Shown: piece after piece, positions 1 to 12,300 of the stretch | Position numbering within the stretch: position 1 is the first letter of the stretch | Layout of the letters: each line of letters begins with the position of its first letter | Assembly (NCBI GenBank): GCA_903873955.1 | Contig: CAIQQL010000009.1 | Coordinates: 1 to 14,093 of the forward strand | Reading direction: 5' to 3' | DNA length: 14,093 nucleotides | Origin: an uncultured archaeon | GTDB taxonomy: Archaea; Nanobdellota; Nanobdellia; Pacearchaeales; GW2011-AR1 | Made by a program: the position numbers and the translations under genes | Notes under the pieces: model-generated | What the model saw: only the letters and a program-made list of their open reading frames with translations | What the model was told of the DNA's origin: nothing | Databases searched by the model: none

Positions 1-395
1 AGGGCAGAGACATAACTCATGTTTGCAGTGCCGTTGAACCACCAGACAGATTGCGCGGCAGTGTTGTTGATGATGCTCACTTCAACAGTGTAATCATGAT
101 AAGTGATATTGATCGGTGAAACAAACTCTATGCCGACACGATTGACCTCACCATGGGTGTTGATAGAGAAGGAGACATTCGTTTCCCGTATATTGTTTAC
201 GGAATCATTCGCCCAGGCCTTGAAGAGATAATCACCATCGGAAAGGTTCAGGTAAATAGAATCTGTATAAGTGAGGTTTGCTGTGCCATTGAACCACCAG
301 ACCCTTGAAACATCAGAGACATTGTAGCTTAAATTGACAAGAGTAGAAGCTGGAAGATAATATCTGGCGTTGATGGGTGAATCAAAAGAAAGCCA
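1..395 (-). other. Ig-like domains with VWWFNGT motif at the C-terminal edge (residues 4567-4697)
   Basis: One complete domain (about 160-395) runs from 'WLSFDSPINARYYLPAST' to 'NNIRETNVSFSIN', with VWWFNGT at 279-302. The next (3-159) starts 'RVGIEFVSPINITYHDYTVE', repeats VWWFNGT (24-47) and leaves the window before its final strands. The edge domain shares 20 of 25 residues with the stretch at 1602-1664 and flanks it in the same alignment register. The gene therefore continues with the same repeat type to the left of the window. Confidence 0.8.
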
Positions 396-3300
396 AGGCG
401 CAGTGGTATCTACAATGATGGTCTCATTTTTGGAGATGTTGCCAGAACTGTAATTGCAATAACCCGTAAATGTATGCATTCCATCATGGAGATTGTAATA
501 GGTTTTCCAGAAGAGTGCAATGACTAATGGGGAAGAAGGGGTAGCCTGGACAGTAGTACAGTCCACACGAGTCAGATGAGCATTGTCTGCATCCCCAGTA
601 TACATCATGTCGGTTGGGAATTTACCATAATTGAAGAGGCTATAAGGGGTTGAACCTGCCATTAAAGAGACATAGGAATTTGACAGCACGGTTGAGCAAT
701 TGACAGCGCAACAGCCATAGCCCTTAGGAAGTGCTGCAAGCATTTCGGGAGTGCAAAGTTGTTGGCCAACACCGGCACAGACCGTGCCATAGCCGGTGGT
801 GAAGTAACCTTTGCTATGAGTCTGCTTTCCATAGCCAGTTCCGTAGCCCGTGTCGCCATATCCAGTGCCGTAACCGGTTCCATATCCTGTTCCGTAGCCT
901 GTGCCGTAACCTGTTGAGTATCCATAGCCAGGGATGATGCCATAACCAGTCAGGATCCCATATCCCGTCGTGAAATATCCTGTGCCATAACCTAATTGAG
1001 TTCCGTAGCCCGTGTCGCCATATCCTGTGCCGTAACCGGTTCCGTAGCCTGTGCCGTAACCTGTACCATATCCGGTCCTATACGAGTACACGGTTGTCGT
1101 CCCATAACCAGTCACTGTTGCATGGCTCGTAGGCCCATATCCGATGAATGTACCAAAGTCCGTACCACTGATGAATACCGTGACCTGGTTCATACATGTT
1201 GAAGAACAGCCATCACCATCTAGACGGTTGCCGTCATCACATTCCTCTCCAGCATCAATGACTCCATCACCACAGGTAGAGAATCCATATCCATACCCAT
1301 ATCCGGAACCGTAGCCCGTGTCGCCATATCCAGTTTGGGATGGAAGAATCTTACTGTAAAGATCGTAGTCAACTACTCCATCGACAACTGCCCAGGCGTT
1401 GGTGAATGAGGAGTTGATCTCACAGGTGAAGTTGAACGTCCAGTTATTTGAAGGTGTGACATTCCATTTAATGCCGCTCGTAAAGACACTAAAGGTGATA
1501 TTGGTGCTGTTCACGTTCCCAGATGAGTCCCGGGCATACGCATAGAAGGTATAACTGCCATTGTTTAATGTGACATTGAGCGGCACAGTATAGCTCATAT
1601 TTTCTGTGCCGTTGAACCACCAGATTGATTGTGCAGCAGAGTTATTGACAATGTTCACTTCAACAGGCAAGGTTTCATAGGTCTTGTTTTCTGGAGAGAG
1701 GAAGGCAATGCCAAAGTAGTAAGGGGTATAGGTAGTGTTGATGGTAAACGTAACATTGGTCTCATTGACATTCCCCTGATAATCTCTTGCCCATGCAAAA
1801 AGGGTATAGGTTCCATCAGTGTAGTTCATCATAACTGGACCCTCATAAGTGACATTGTCAGTACTGTTATACCACCAGACCGATTCAGTAGTCGAAGCAA
1901 GATAACTGATGTTGACAAGGATATCGTTGGTGGTATAATTAGCATTGCCAGGAGAGATGAAATCAATAGGGATGGAGATAGGCATTCCCCAGGTGATGGT
2001 TACATTGCGGGTCTCAGTGGAATTGACATTTCCTGCCATGTCTGTCACAGTTGCATTGAAAGTATATATTCCATAGGGAAGATTGAAGAAGAGGTAAGAG
2101 AGTGGACTTTCCGTGCTGGTCACATTCTGGACAAAACCGCTATCATTATAGAGGGAAATCAGAATCTCGGCAAAGGGCGTCGAGCTTTGTGCGCTCACAT
2201 TGACTTTGAGAAGATTGCCGCTCAAGGAAGTGCCGCTCACAGGAGTAGGATCGATGAACTCAATGCTAGGAGCAGTCCTGTTGATAGTAAAGGTATAGTT
2301 TGCGACTGCCCAGCTGTTATTATAAGTCGTGTAGGCATGGGCATTCCAAAGATAAGTGCCTTCAGGAAGCGTTGGGATTTGCCAATTGGTTGTGGCATTC
2401 GTGCCGAAAAGATAACTTGTGGAATTGAAGACCAAAGTCCCATCGGAAGCCCAGATGTACATCGTGATATTTCTCAAAGGAGGGGCAGTAGTCTTGACAA
2501 AAGTGATGAAGGCCATGCCTTGGGCAGATAAGTAGGCGCCATCTTTTGAGATCAAAAGATCGACCTGTAGATCACTGCTTTGACCACCAAAACAGATATC
2601 GGGCTTGCCTTGAGATTGATATTCCGAGAATGCACAGACTCCAGCATGGCTGGTGCAAGCGAACATTGCAGTGGCGTTTCCATCGATGATGCTTCCCTTG
2701 GAGTCTACGACTCGTGTGAAAAGACGATAGGCACCGTCATTCAATGAAGGCAGGGTGATGGTGGAGTTATAGCATGTGGATCCTGTTGGAGCAAATTCGC
2801 CCAGGATAAACTCATTATCAGTCGCATTTCGTACGACGACAATGCAATCGCTCAGTGTATTGCCTGGAGCCAGAAGATAACTGGCGTTCACTTTTACAAA
2901 GTCTCCGGCGCTCTTATTGTAATATGGCACCGATTGGTTTAAGGTGATTGACACAGGGACAGGAAGGAGATGGACTGTGATGTTGGCTGTGAGAGGAAGG
3001 CCCCTGTTGGAGACCGCATCAATAGGGATCAGGTTGACAAAATAGACGCCATCAACGGAGGGGATAAAACTGCTTCTGCAGTCCAAGGTGTCAGGCAGGC
3101 TCATTGAATCAGCACCAAACACATCAAAGTGACAGGCACCAAGCGCAGCATTATCGGTAATGTTGCCTCTGATGAAAATCTTGGAACCAAGGGTGATGTT
3201 TCCGCTCTGAGGCGCGAATACTACAATCTGTGCCAAAGGAGATATGTTTTCATCGACTTTATAGTCCATATAGTTCTTGAAGGAAACTGCTGCATCAGCA

Positions 3301-6300
3301 GATTCAAGATAAGTCAGTTCATACGTCAGGCTTGGAGAGACATTGGTCGCAGTGATGCTGAACGTGACATTATACCCCGAGTCATGAGGCACTGAGGTAC
3401 TCACTATCCAGCCGTTTGCAGTAGGTTTGAGATCGAAGGTTGAGGCGTCATCTCCAGAAAGGATGGCAGAACTAGGTGCAAAGAAGGAGTTATTGAATAC
3501 GTTTCCTAAGGTACCCAACGTCCATTGGACAGTCTGTGATGGACCGACACCGATCAGAATTAATGAATACTTCTCTGAGTTACGCACTCTCGTGGTGGCC
3601 TGTTCAATATAGGCCTGTGTTGCAGGATTGACCCTGATCAAAGCTCGAGAGAAGATTAGCGCAGGAAGACTGACTGGATTCGTACCGGAAATATCTGAAA
3701 CACCGCAGTACGCATTGCATGAGGAGCTCATACAATCAAATTGTCCATTCGCGTCATTGTCAAACCCGTCATGGCAATCTGCACTGGAAGATTCAGTGAG
3801 TCTGCAATAGACTGAGACATTATTGACCCTGCCGCCGAGGCTGTTATCACATGAAGAATGGTCTGCACAATCAATCTTGCCATAACCTGTATTGGCAAAA
3901 CCATCATCGCAGATTGTTTGATGCGGCACTTTCTGGCATACCGCTCCAGTCAATGCACCAATCATGCCCAGACAGCTTGGGTCCTGGCAATCAATCAGTG
4001 AGTTAGGCATATCAAAATTGTTGTCAATCTTGTCTGCACAGGAGTTCCAGCTTATGTTTTCAGTGGTGTAACAAGGACCAGTACACATCCCGAACTGCTT
4101 ATTGCAGTCAGGGTCACGACAGTCCGTCCCGCCTAAAGGCCAACCCTTTGCTGCATCAACATCATCATCAATACCGTTCGAGCAATACATCCCTGGATTC
4201 GACAGGCTCAAGAAGAAGGAATCAGTGGAATTATACTCATGGAGCAGACAAGTCTGTAATGGATTTGCTGGATTGGTCACACCATAACAGGAAAGGTCTG
4301 CACAGTCAGTACCCGTAGAGAGATTCTGGACAAAACCCGTTCCGTTGAAATAATAGGCATCAAGATTGTTATCAATGCCATCAAAGCACCATTCAGGATG
4401 CAAGCCAAAGTCGCTTTCACTTGCCGGCACTTTTGTTCCATGGATCTTGCAGGCATAGTTATCATAGTCACCGCTGTAAACAAAGGACTGATTGTAGAAG
4501 TCTTGATAGGCAGAAAGATTCTTTGACCAGCCTGCACGAGGATAATTTACCCCGGCATCAGCGCTGAAGGCATTGTCAAATCCATCCGAACAGTTAGTCT
4601 CCATGCCAAGTTGGCACTGCTGGCCCTTGCGGTTATACTGCCCGTTACACGCAGGGTCAGGGATATAATTCTGTCCAATCCCATAATAACCTCCCCATCT
4701 ACATCCAATCCCTCCCAGAGGGTTGTAGGAGTATTGGTCTGAGTAGTTGCCAGTCAGGTTGATAGCGTTCCAGTTATGGTCAATGTTATCAAAACATTGG
4801 TCTCCCGTCTTGTTGGCCACATGATATTCCTGCCTGCAGAAGTTTGCACATTCATATTTTGCAGCATTGAGAGGAGTAGGAATGGTAGTGCTATTGGTCA
4901 GGTTACCTAAGAGACAGTCATAAAGTGAACCAACAAGATTGTTGTTGAAACCATCAGAACAGTTGAGTTCACGTTGATAGTTGCATAACTGACCTTGAGG
5001 CCCGCCAACACGGCCATTACAGGTGATGTCACGGCAGCTGGTGATGGCTGCATGATGTGTTGCATCCCAAATGTGCCCTTGATTATCCCAAAGTCCACAG
5101 GAAGCATTGGTTGAAGAGCAAAGGGTATAATCAAAGTTGGTATTGGCATTGATATCGCTGCAGTTCGCCTCAACACTTGGACAGGCCGAATCATTATGGA
5201 AGCAGACAGGGTCATGACAGTCAGTCAATCCATAACCTGTGTTGTCATACCCATCACTGCAGTTCTTTTGTATATGGTAATTGCAAAGTCCTGTGCGTCC
5301 TGTTCCAAACTCATTGTTTTGGAGAGGTCCAGGTTGATTGTTGCAGTCAGGATCAAAGCAGTCAAGGCTGTACGACCAGTTTGGGAAAATTCCTAAACCA
5401 AGATAATTGAAATTATTATTGACCCCGTCCCCGCAAGGACCTTGCATGTCCTGGGTCACAGGAGAGTTCTCACTTTCATTCAGCCCCATAAGTCCGTAAA
5501 ATGGATTAAAGGTGACATTAAACCAGGCAGGCGAACCCTGGTTAGTGTTGGAACCATAGGCGATGACAAGGACCAGTGAACGATTCTCATTCAAGGTCTT
5601 GTTTGCAAAGGAGATATTGAAAGTGGCATCAAGAGTGCCTGTGAATGGAGTAAGACGATAGAGCGTGACTGCATAAGTGCCGTCAGGCTGACGCGAATAG
5701 GTGGTGACGCTGTTTTCAAGATGCAACCCATAGGTATTCACTGCACTCACTTGTGGCAGATTGGAGATGGCGATACTGTACGCCTTGGACTGGAGACTCT
5801 GGTTGAATCGCAGTTTAAAGTTCCCTGAACTGTTGATGTATCTCATGTAGGCAATAGGGGTTGTATAGCCTGAGAAAGGAAGAGTGAAAGTGGCATAGCC
5901 ATTAGGATCATCAGTCATCATCTGAAAGCCCACGTCACCAGGATTAGGATGGCAGGTAGGGAAGAAGATACCCTGGCAATAATTGTTGGTACAAGGATTG
6001 TTTGGATTGTTGATACACTGGGCCCCGATAATCTCTTCAAGGTTATTGTTGACCATTTGTGCAGCAAAGAAGGTATCATGGAGGAAGGTGCATTGCCCAG
6101 TATTATTGAAATATACCCCATTGACTGTGGCACAGGTCACTGCAGCTGTCGCTTCAGATTCGTCCCATTTAACCGGAGCGTGCACAAAGATTCTTCCTTT
6201 GGTGTCCTTTACGCAGAGACTCGAACCATCGGCTTTGGCAAGGACGCAACGCTTGATCACCCAAGGAAGATAGCCTTGGCCAGGATCAGGTGACTTGACA

Positions 6301-9300
6301 AAGATATCCGTGGTGTTTAACGTATAGTTCAACGAATAATTCTGATTGGTCAAGCTTAACCCTGTCGCATTGATGATGGTGACTTTGCCATTAGGGAGAT
6401 GGACAGAGCAAGAGAGCAGTTCATCAGGAGTGATAGTAAGCCCGGTGAATCCTATACTAAACGTCTGCATATTCTTGTTGTCAAGGGTTACATTATAAGG
6501 TTCAAAGATTCCCTCAGGATAGGTAATGTTCTGCCAGTAATCGCACTCGGCGTTAGGGATGACTCCAATGTAGATACGTCGGGTCTCAGTGTTATTATGG
6601 TTATTGAACGCGTCATATGCCTCTGCATAAAGATCATAAGCACCATCAGGAAGATTATGGAAGGTGGTATTATATTGGCTGATGCCTGAGACTGTCCTCT
6701 CCTCGAGTATGCCATCGGCTGTGGAAAGCCGGACCGTGATATTTGAGATCTCAGGGAATCCAGTCGTCACATTTGCGATGATGTCCCTCCCTGCTATGAA
6801 CCCTGCAGGAGAGGTAGGATCGACAAAAGAGATCGCAGGAGACATGACATGGACTGTATGGTTCAGCGTCACAGTCTCATCATAAAAGTTGCTTGTGAAA
6901 TTTCCTTCAATATAATAATCACCTGATCCAACATATTGTTCTACAAAAAGACAAGAGGAGCCATAAGTCTCACTTGAGGGTGTACAATATTGAGGCAGAT
7001 ACCCTCGTTCAGGAAGAGAGGCAGAAATTGAACCATAATCGGGGCTTAAGAACCTGAAGGTGACATTGACTTGGGTGTTAGGGTAGACCCAGATGTCGCT
7101 ATCATTGTCATTGAGCAGGATTTGACGAGGATTCACGTTGCGTACCACAGTATAATTGACAAAGGAGGTCATGTTCTCCCATCCTAATCCATCTGTCCCC
7201 AGGAAGGCATAAGAGTAATTGCCTATTTTCAGGGATTTGTCATAGAAGCAGCTAAGAAGGGTAGGCTCAATTTCATCATTAGGGATGCAGTTCACACTTT
7301 CATTGATATAGTCTCCGTTGAAATTATGCTCAATCATGACGGAGGACATACGTACATTATCGGTGTAGTTGATTGTGAAGAGGATGTCCTGGAAGGAATA
7401 TTCAGAGCCTGAAGGGACACTCACATTGAATCCGCTCCAGACAGGAGGCTCAGTATCCAGATTAAAAGTCTGCCAGTCTTCAATTTGGGTCGATGATCCA
7501 TACGCATTGCATTGGACGTCCCATTCATTGCTTCGTCCATCAGGAAGATTATCCAGAAGGAATGTAGTATGCTCATTGACTTTGGTATTTGGGTCAGAGG
7601 CCCTGTATTCGCCGTTGATATAGATGCTGCAGTTCATGACCGCAAGGTCATCAGCATAGGTTTCAAGATCATAGTAGAACACAAAAGGAAGCGAGCTGAC
7701 ATTATACCACCCATCTTCTTCCGGAGAGAGCATATACAGAAGGTTTCCGCCGATAGTGATAGTCACAGGAGTTGAGTTCTGACGGTTGCCTGCATTGTCA
7801 ATCCCCTCAACGATAACCTGATAACTGCCTCGTTCAAGCGTAGGAAGAGTGAGTCGGGTCAGGTTATTGGTTCTGATCCCTCCTCCAGACTTGGCCTCTT
7901 GCCCGTCGATATATATGGTATAATTAAGAACTGTGTCGAGGTTGTCAGTCATGTTCACAAAGATTCGAGGATGGGAACTGGAGACCATCATGTCACCACT
8001 GGTTATGTTTACAAAGGGTGCCTCAAGGTCCATGTTGATAATCTGGGACTGGCGGGCAGTATTACCCATGGTATCCGTGCATTGGATGGTCCATTGCTGA
8101 TTGACCCCATCATGGACATCTGCCTCGGATACTCCTATGGAGAAGTTGCTGCTGCTGTCAGTCCCGCTAGGCACTTCAGGATACTCGGAGATCACATGAC
8201 CATTGATCAAGAGTGAACAGTCAAGGAGTGGAGCAAAATCACTTGCCCAGAAGGTGAAAGGCTGGATTGTAGGATTGAACCAGACGTTGTTCTCAGGTGA
8301 GAGCAAAGTGATATTTGGGGCGTCAGCGTCAGTCACATTAACCGATATATTGACAATCTTAGGTCCGTAAAGTCGGTCTCCCTTGAATTCTGCAGATACG
8401 GTGAAGATGCCTGCCTTATCAAAATAATCACGGAATAATATCGGGCTTACAGCATCTTTTGACTTCCGGTCCTGGCTATAGAGGATCAGTTTGCCCGCAG
8501 CAGGTCTAAGAAGTTTAGCGGTGATGTTCAAGAAGGTATGTTGAGGGATGATGGCGTCATCTGAGAAATTATACAAAGAAAGGTTGATGACAGGTTCAAG
8601 ACCTGGGACAGTATAGTTGATATCAACAATCGCTGCTGCATAATTCTTCGTCTGGTTTGTCAGGCACCTGAACTCATATCTGCCAGGATAGAATGAAAGT
8701 TCTTGGAAATTCAGTTTGGTGATCTCTTTCAGAGGGGTCTTGGAGGTTATATTAAGCATGAAGAGATGGTCGTAAGACTCAGGATTTGTGCAACTGCAAG
8801 AGACAGTGACATTAGCACTATAGTCTGGCTGAAGGGTAGGATCAAGGGTGAGGGTGCATGAGGCAGAATTTCTCACTTGGAGCATCCTGCTGACCACCTT
8901 TGCCGAATAATTTTGAGACATGCCTACACTGCAGGTGAAGTTATAGTCTCCTACGGGATAGGTAGTTGTATAGAATGTGGTCGTGTTTGGACCTTCATAA
9001 AGATAAGGGCTGCCGACACGCTTTCCGTTCTTCGTAAGGGTCAGGTCAGACTGGAGATTATTGACCTTACAGGTAATCTTCGTGACATTTCCAGGCCGTA
9101 TGACCCACCCTATATTGGAAGTGAGATTGACAGTCGAATTGGCCGGGATGATCTCGAAAGTGTAATTGCGCGTAGGATCCATAGGGAGATAGACATCATT
9201 TCCTGTTGTCGAGAGCGTATAGGTATAATTGCCTGGCGGCAGATTTCGCACATCAGGTGTTGTGACAGGTTCATCTTCAAAGTAGAGTGTCCCGGTTCCA

Positions 9301-12300
9301 GAATAGCCCCATGGGAAACACGCACCAGGAGGGCCTCCTCCATAGGTGCCACATCCAAAATCCATAGAGATATTGGCCCCATAAGGGATACGTTGGTGGT
9401 TACGGACAAATAGTTGGGCAGAAGGGGTAGGAGAGTCTTCCCAGATACCTTTGAACTTGAATTTCAGATGGCTTTCAGGACGCAGGCTCTCAGTATAATT
9501 TACATTGATCTCTCCTGCCTCATAATCATAAGTTTCATCGACCCTGCAAGTGTAGAGGTAGGTTCCTGCATCATGAGTGGTGTTATAAGGATTGGTCACA
9601 GACTCTCCATCAAGATAGAGGGTAGGATCTGCTTCATGGTCATTCAATGCCGTACAATAAATATTCGAAGGCAATACTCTATAGCTGACAAATGGAGAGA
9701 CCCAACGTGGATCGCCATAATGGCTGCCTAGATGACTATCCCAATAGAGATTGTGCATGACAAGGTTTGCAGGCCATTTATATAAGACATGCAACGTGTT
9801 AACCGACGAGCCGGAAGTGAAGTTTTGCGTCTTGGAGACATTGCATTCATAGAAATAATCGCCGACCGGCAGGTCTATCTCATCAATGACGGTCCCGCCC
9901 TCGGAAGTACCTATGAGTTCCCCGTTCCTATAAAGACTGACAGGATTTTCTGCATGGGTCGCGGTACAGTTGACTTCTGAGTGGACGGTAGGATCCCCAT
10001 GCGTGATAAGCCCCCAGTTAACACCGTTTGAGGTAAGGATGGGATGGGGTATCGCTTGGTTGATGACAAGCCTATGGGAGACGTTTATGCCGAAATAATT
10101 AGTGCCTTCATCAATCTTGCAGCCAAAGTCATAAGTGCCTACAGAAAGAGATTTGCCGTCAAGTTGCAATGAAGAAAGAGGACTGAAATCCTCGCCTACA
10201 GGTGCCATGGATAATTCAGGCCGTTGCTCATTGGGGATAGCGTCTGTTTCACCAGATTCAGGAATAAATGCACAGTTGATGAGCGGTTGCTGTCCATAGA
10301 TGACGGCCCATTTATTGGGATTTGTGTATAACTGAAGGTTAGGCGATAATTTATTTACGACTCTAAAAGAGCGGGTTCGGCTGTCTGCAGTAAAATTCTG
10401 GCTTTCAGGTGAAGAGCAGTTATAGAGATAGGTCCCGTTATCAAGGACTGTATAATCGGATACAATCCCTCCGATGGAAGACCCTATAAGTTCATCATCA
10501 CGATAGAGAGTGATTTCGGTCTGGTCATTGGCTGCGCTACAAGAGATGTTGCTCGCACCGCCTTTGATAGTCCTGAAAGACCACCAATAGTTCACGCCCT
10601 CTCCTCCACCCTCGAAGATTGAATTGACTGGATGGGCAGTGGTGACATTGAATTCTGCCCAGTCTGTTTCATTGTTGTTGCCGAAGGTGTCATTGAACAG
10701 CGCTTTGATGTGATAGGTTCCAACACCAAGGTCATAGACTGGGCGGTAGGTACGTGACTTTTTGTCACCTGAGAAGGTGGATAGCAGATCAAAGACCTGA
10801 ACTCCTGTAAAATCCTGGCCCAGGACAAACGAGTCCAAGGCGGCTTTATCATAGACACGAATAGTTGGCGAGACTCCATGCAGAGTATAATTCACATTCA
10901 TGTCAGACCAATTGAAGTAAGCCCAAGGAGCCTCATAATCGATACTGACATTGCTCGTTGCCATACGTGTATATGCTGGGGTCGTACAGTTGATTCTCCA
11001 AGGCATATTCAAACCTTGAGGTAAAAGGGTAGGCGAGAGAGTGATAGTGGAGTAATCATTGGTATTGAACGTCTGTGGTAGGGTAAGATTAGTAAATTTC
11101 CCGCTGTCATTGATATCAAAGAAGATGTCACAGTATGCCTCTGGATAGAGAGCATCATGGTCAGTGAATGAAAAGTCGATGCCCGAACCGGTTTCAGCAA
11201 TGCCCCAACGCGAGTCCGGAGCAGGTGCGAGCAGGTCAATGAACGTATTGTTGATTTGATAATGGTAAGTAGAGGAATTGATGATATTTCCTGCCAGGTC
11301 CGTTGCTCGGATAATCACTTGGTAATGATCATTGGAAAGATTGACCAAAGGGATATCAAACGGTTGATTGGTCTGGTATAATCCATGACTGTTGAGGGAC
11401 CATGCAGGATCGAATCCTAAAAGTGACCTGTAATCTATGGAATAATTATAGACCAGGACATCATAATATGCCCAAGGAGAAAGAAGGTCATCTATCTGCA
11501 CAGTGATTTGAGGGTCAGGATTAGCAAAGATAGAATGGTCATCCGGTGCAGATATATAGGGGGAAGGAGGGGTGAAATCAAGATGGAGTGTATATGTCGA
11601 GGAATTTGCTGAATTGCTACTATTGTCTGAGCATGCAAGATACCATCGGTGATTCACTCCTTCAGGAAGACCATACAAAGGCACGGTGTGAAGATCCTGC
11701 TGAGAGAGATTGTAATCAGTCATTTGAGCAACATCATCAAAATAAAATGTACAATTGGAGATATTCCCGTCAAAATTATCTGTTAGTGAGAATGTGAAGT
11801 TGACGTCTGTCAAGTTCAACCAGGAGTAATTCTGTGGAGAAAGGAGAGTAATCGTTGGAGGGGTCATGTCTGGTCCAATATAAAGGAAATGGGTTACATA
11901 CGTGGTAGCATACTCCTGCTGTTCAGGGAATACTAAGGTGACATTGTAACGCTTATCATGGGAAAACTCAGGGGATGAAGAATTTGTCCTATGGTCAATT
12001 TCCGAATTGTTAAGGATTATTTCAATAGGATTCGAATCAATGAGCAAGAACAGGTTTCCAACTGGAGGATCCTGCAAAACACCAGTGATGTTGATATAAG
12101 TAAAAGATCTGCGGTCTATAGATAGGTCTCCATCAACATAATTCAGGGTGAAATTGAGAACAGGTTTGAAGAGAATCCTGAAAAGTTGGGCACCAGAGAC
12201 ACCAACATTGCGGGTTATGTCCATACAAGTAGTATAATAGGTATACGTGCCGCCATAGATCAGGTTGGATAACGAGAGATTTGCAATAGCATGGGAGGAA

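Noticed and set aside
662..943. A 93-codon minus-strand open frame within the GYGT region
   Set aside because: It is an off-frame reading of the same 12-base repeats, giving a Met/Ala/Thr-rich product, while the main frame continues without a stop on both sides.
786..1142. The repeated DNA at 786-1142 as a CRISPR array or non-coding satellite
   Set aside because: The repeats have a 12-base period, are in frame and lack spacers of uniform length. They encode GYGT units inside the continuous gene.
1629..2531. A 300-codon plus-strand open frame
   Set aside because: It uses exactly the same triplets as the minus-strand gene, read as antisense. It is open only because the coding strand happens to lack TTA, CTA and TCA codons there. 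Its translation has no domain pattern, whereas the minus frame encodes clear Ig-like domains.
3705..5435. EGF-like or dockerin domains
   Set aside because: Cys spacing and the recurring CxDGxDN/DCxDxxC halves do not match the six-Cys EGF pattern, and dockerins lack this Cys content. A MopE-like or private repeat family fits better.
8877..9413. A 178-codon plus-strand open frame
   Set aside because: It is antisense to the Cys-pair Ig-like array, shows no recognisable protein features, and the minus frame is continuous across it.
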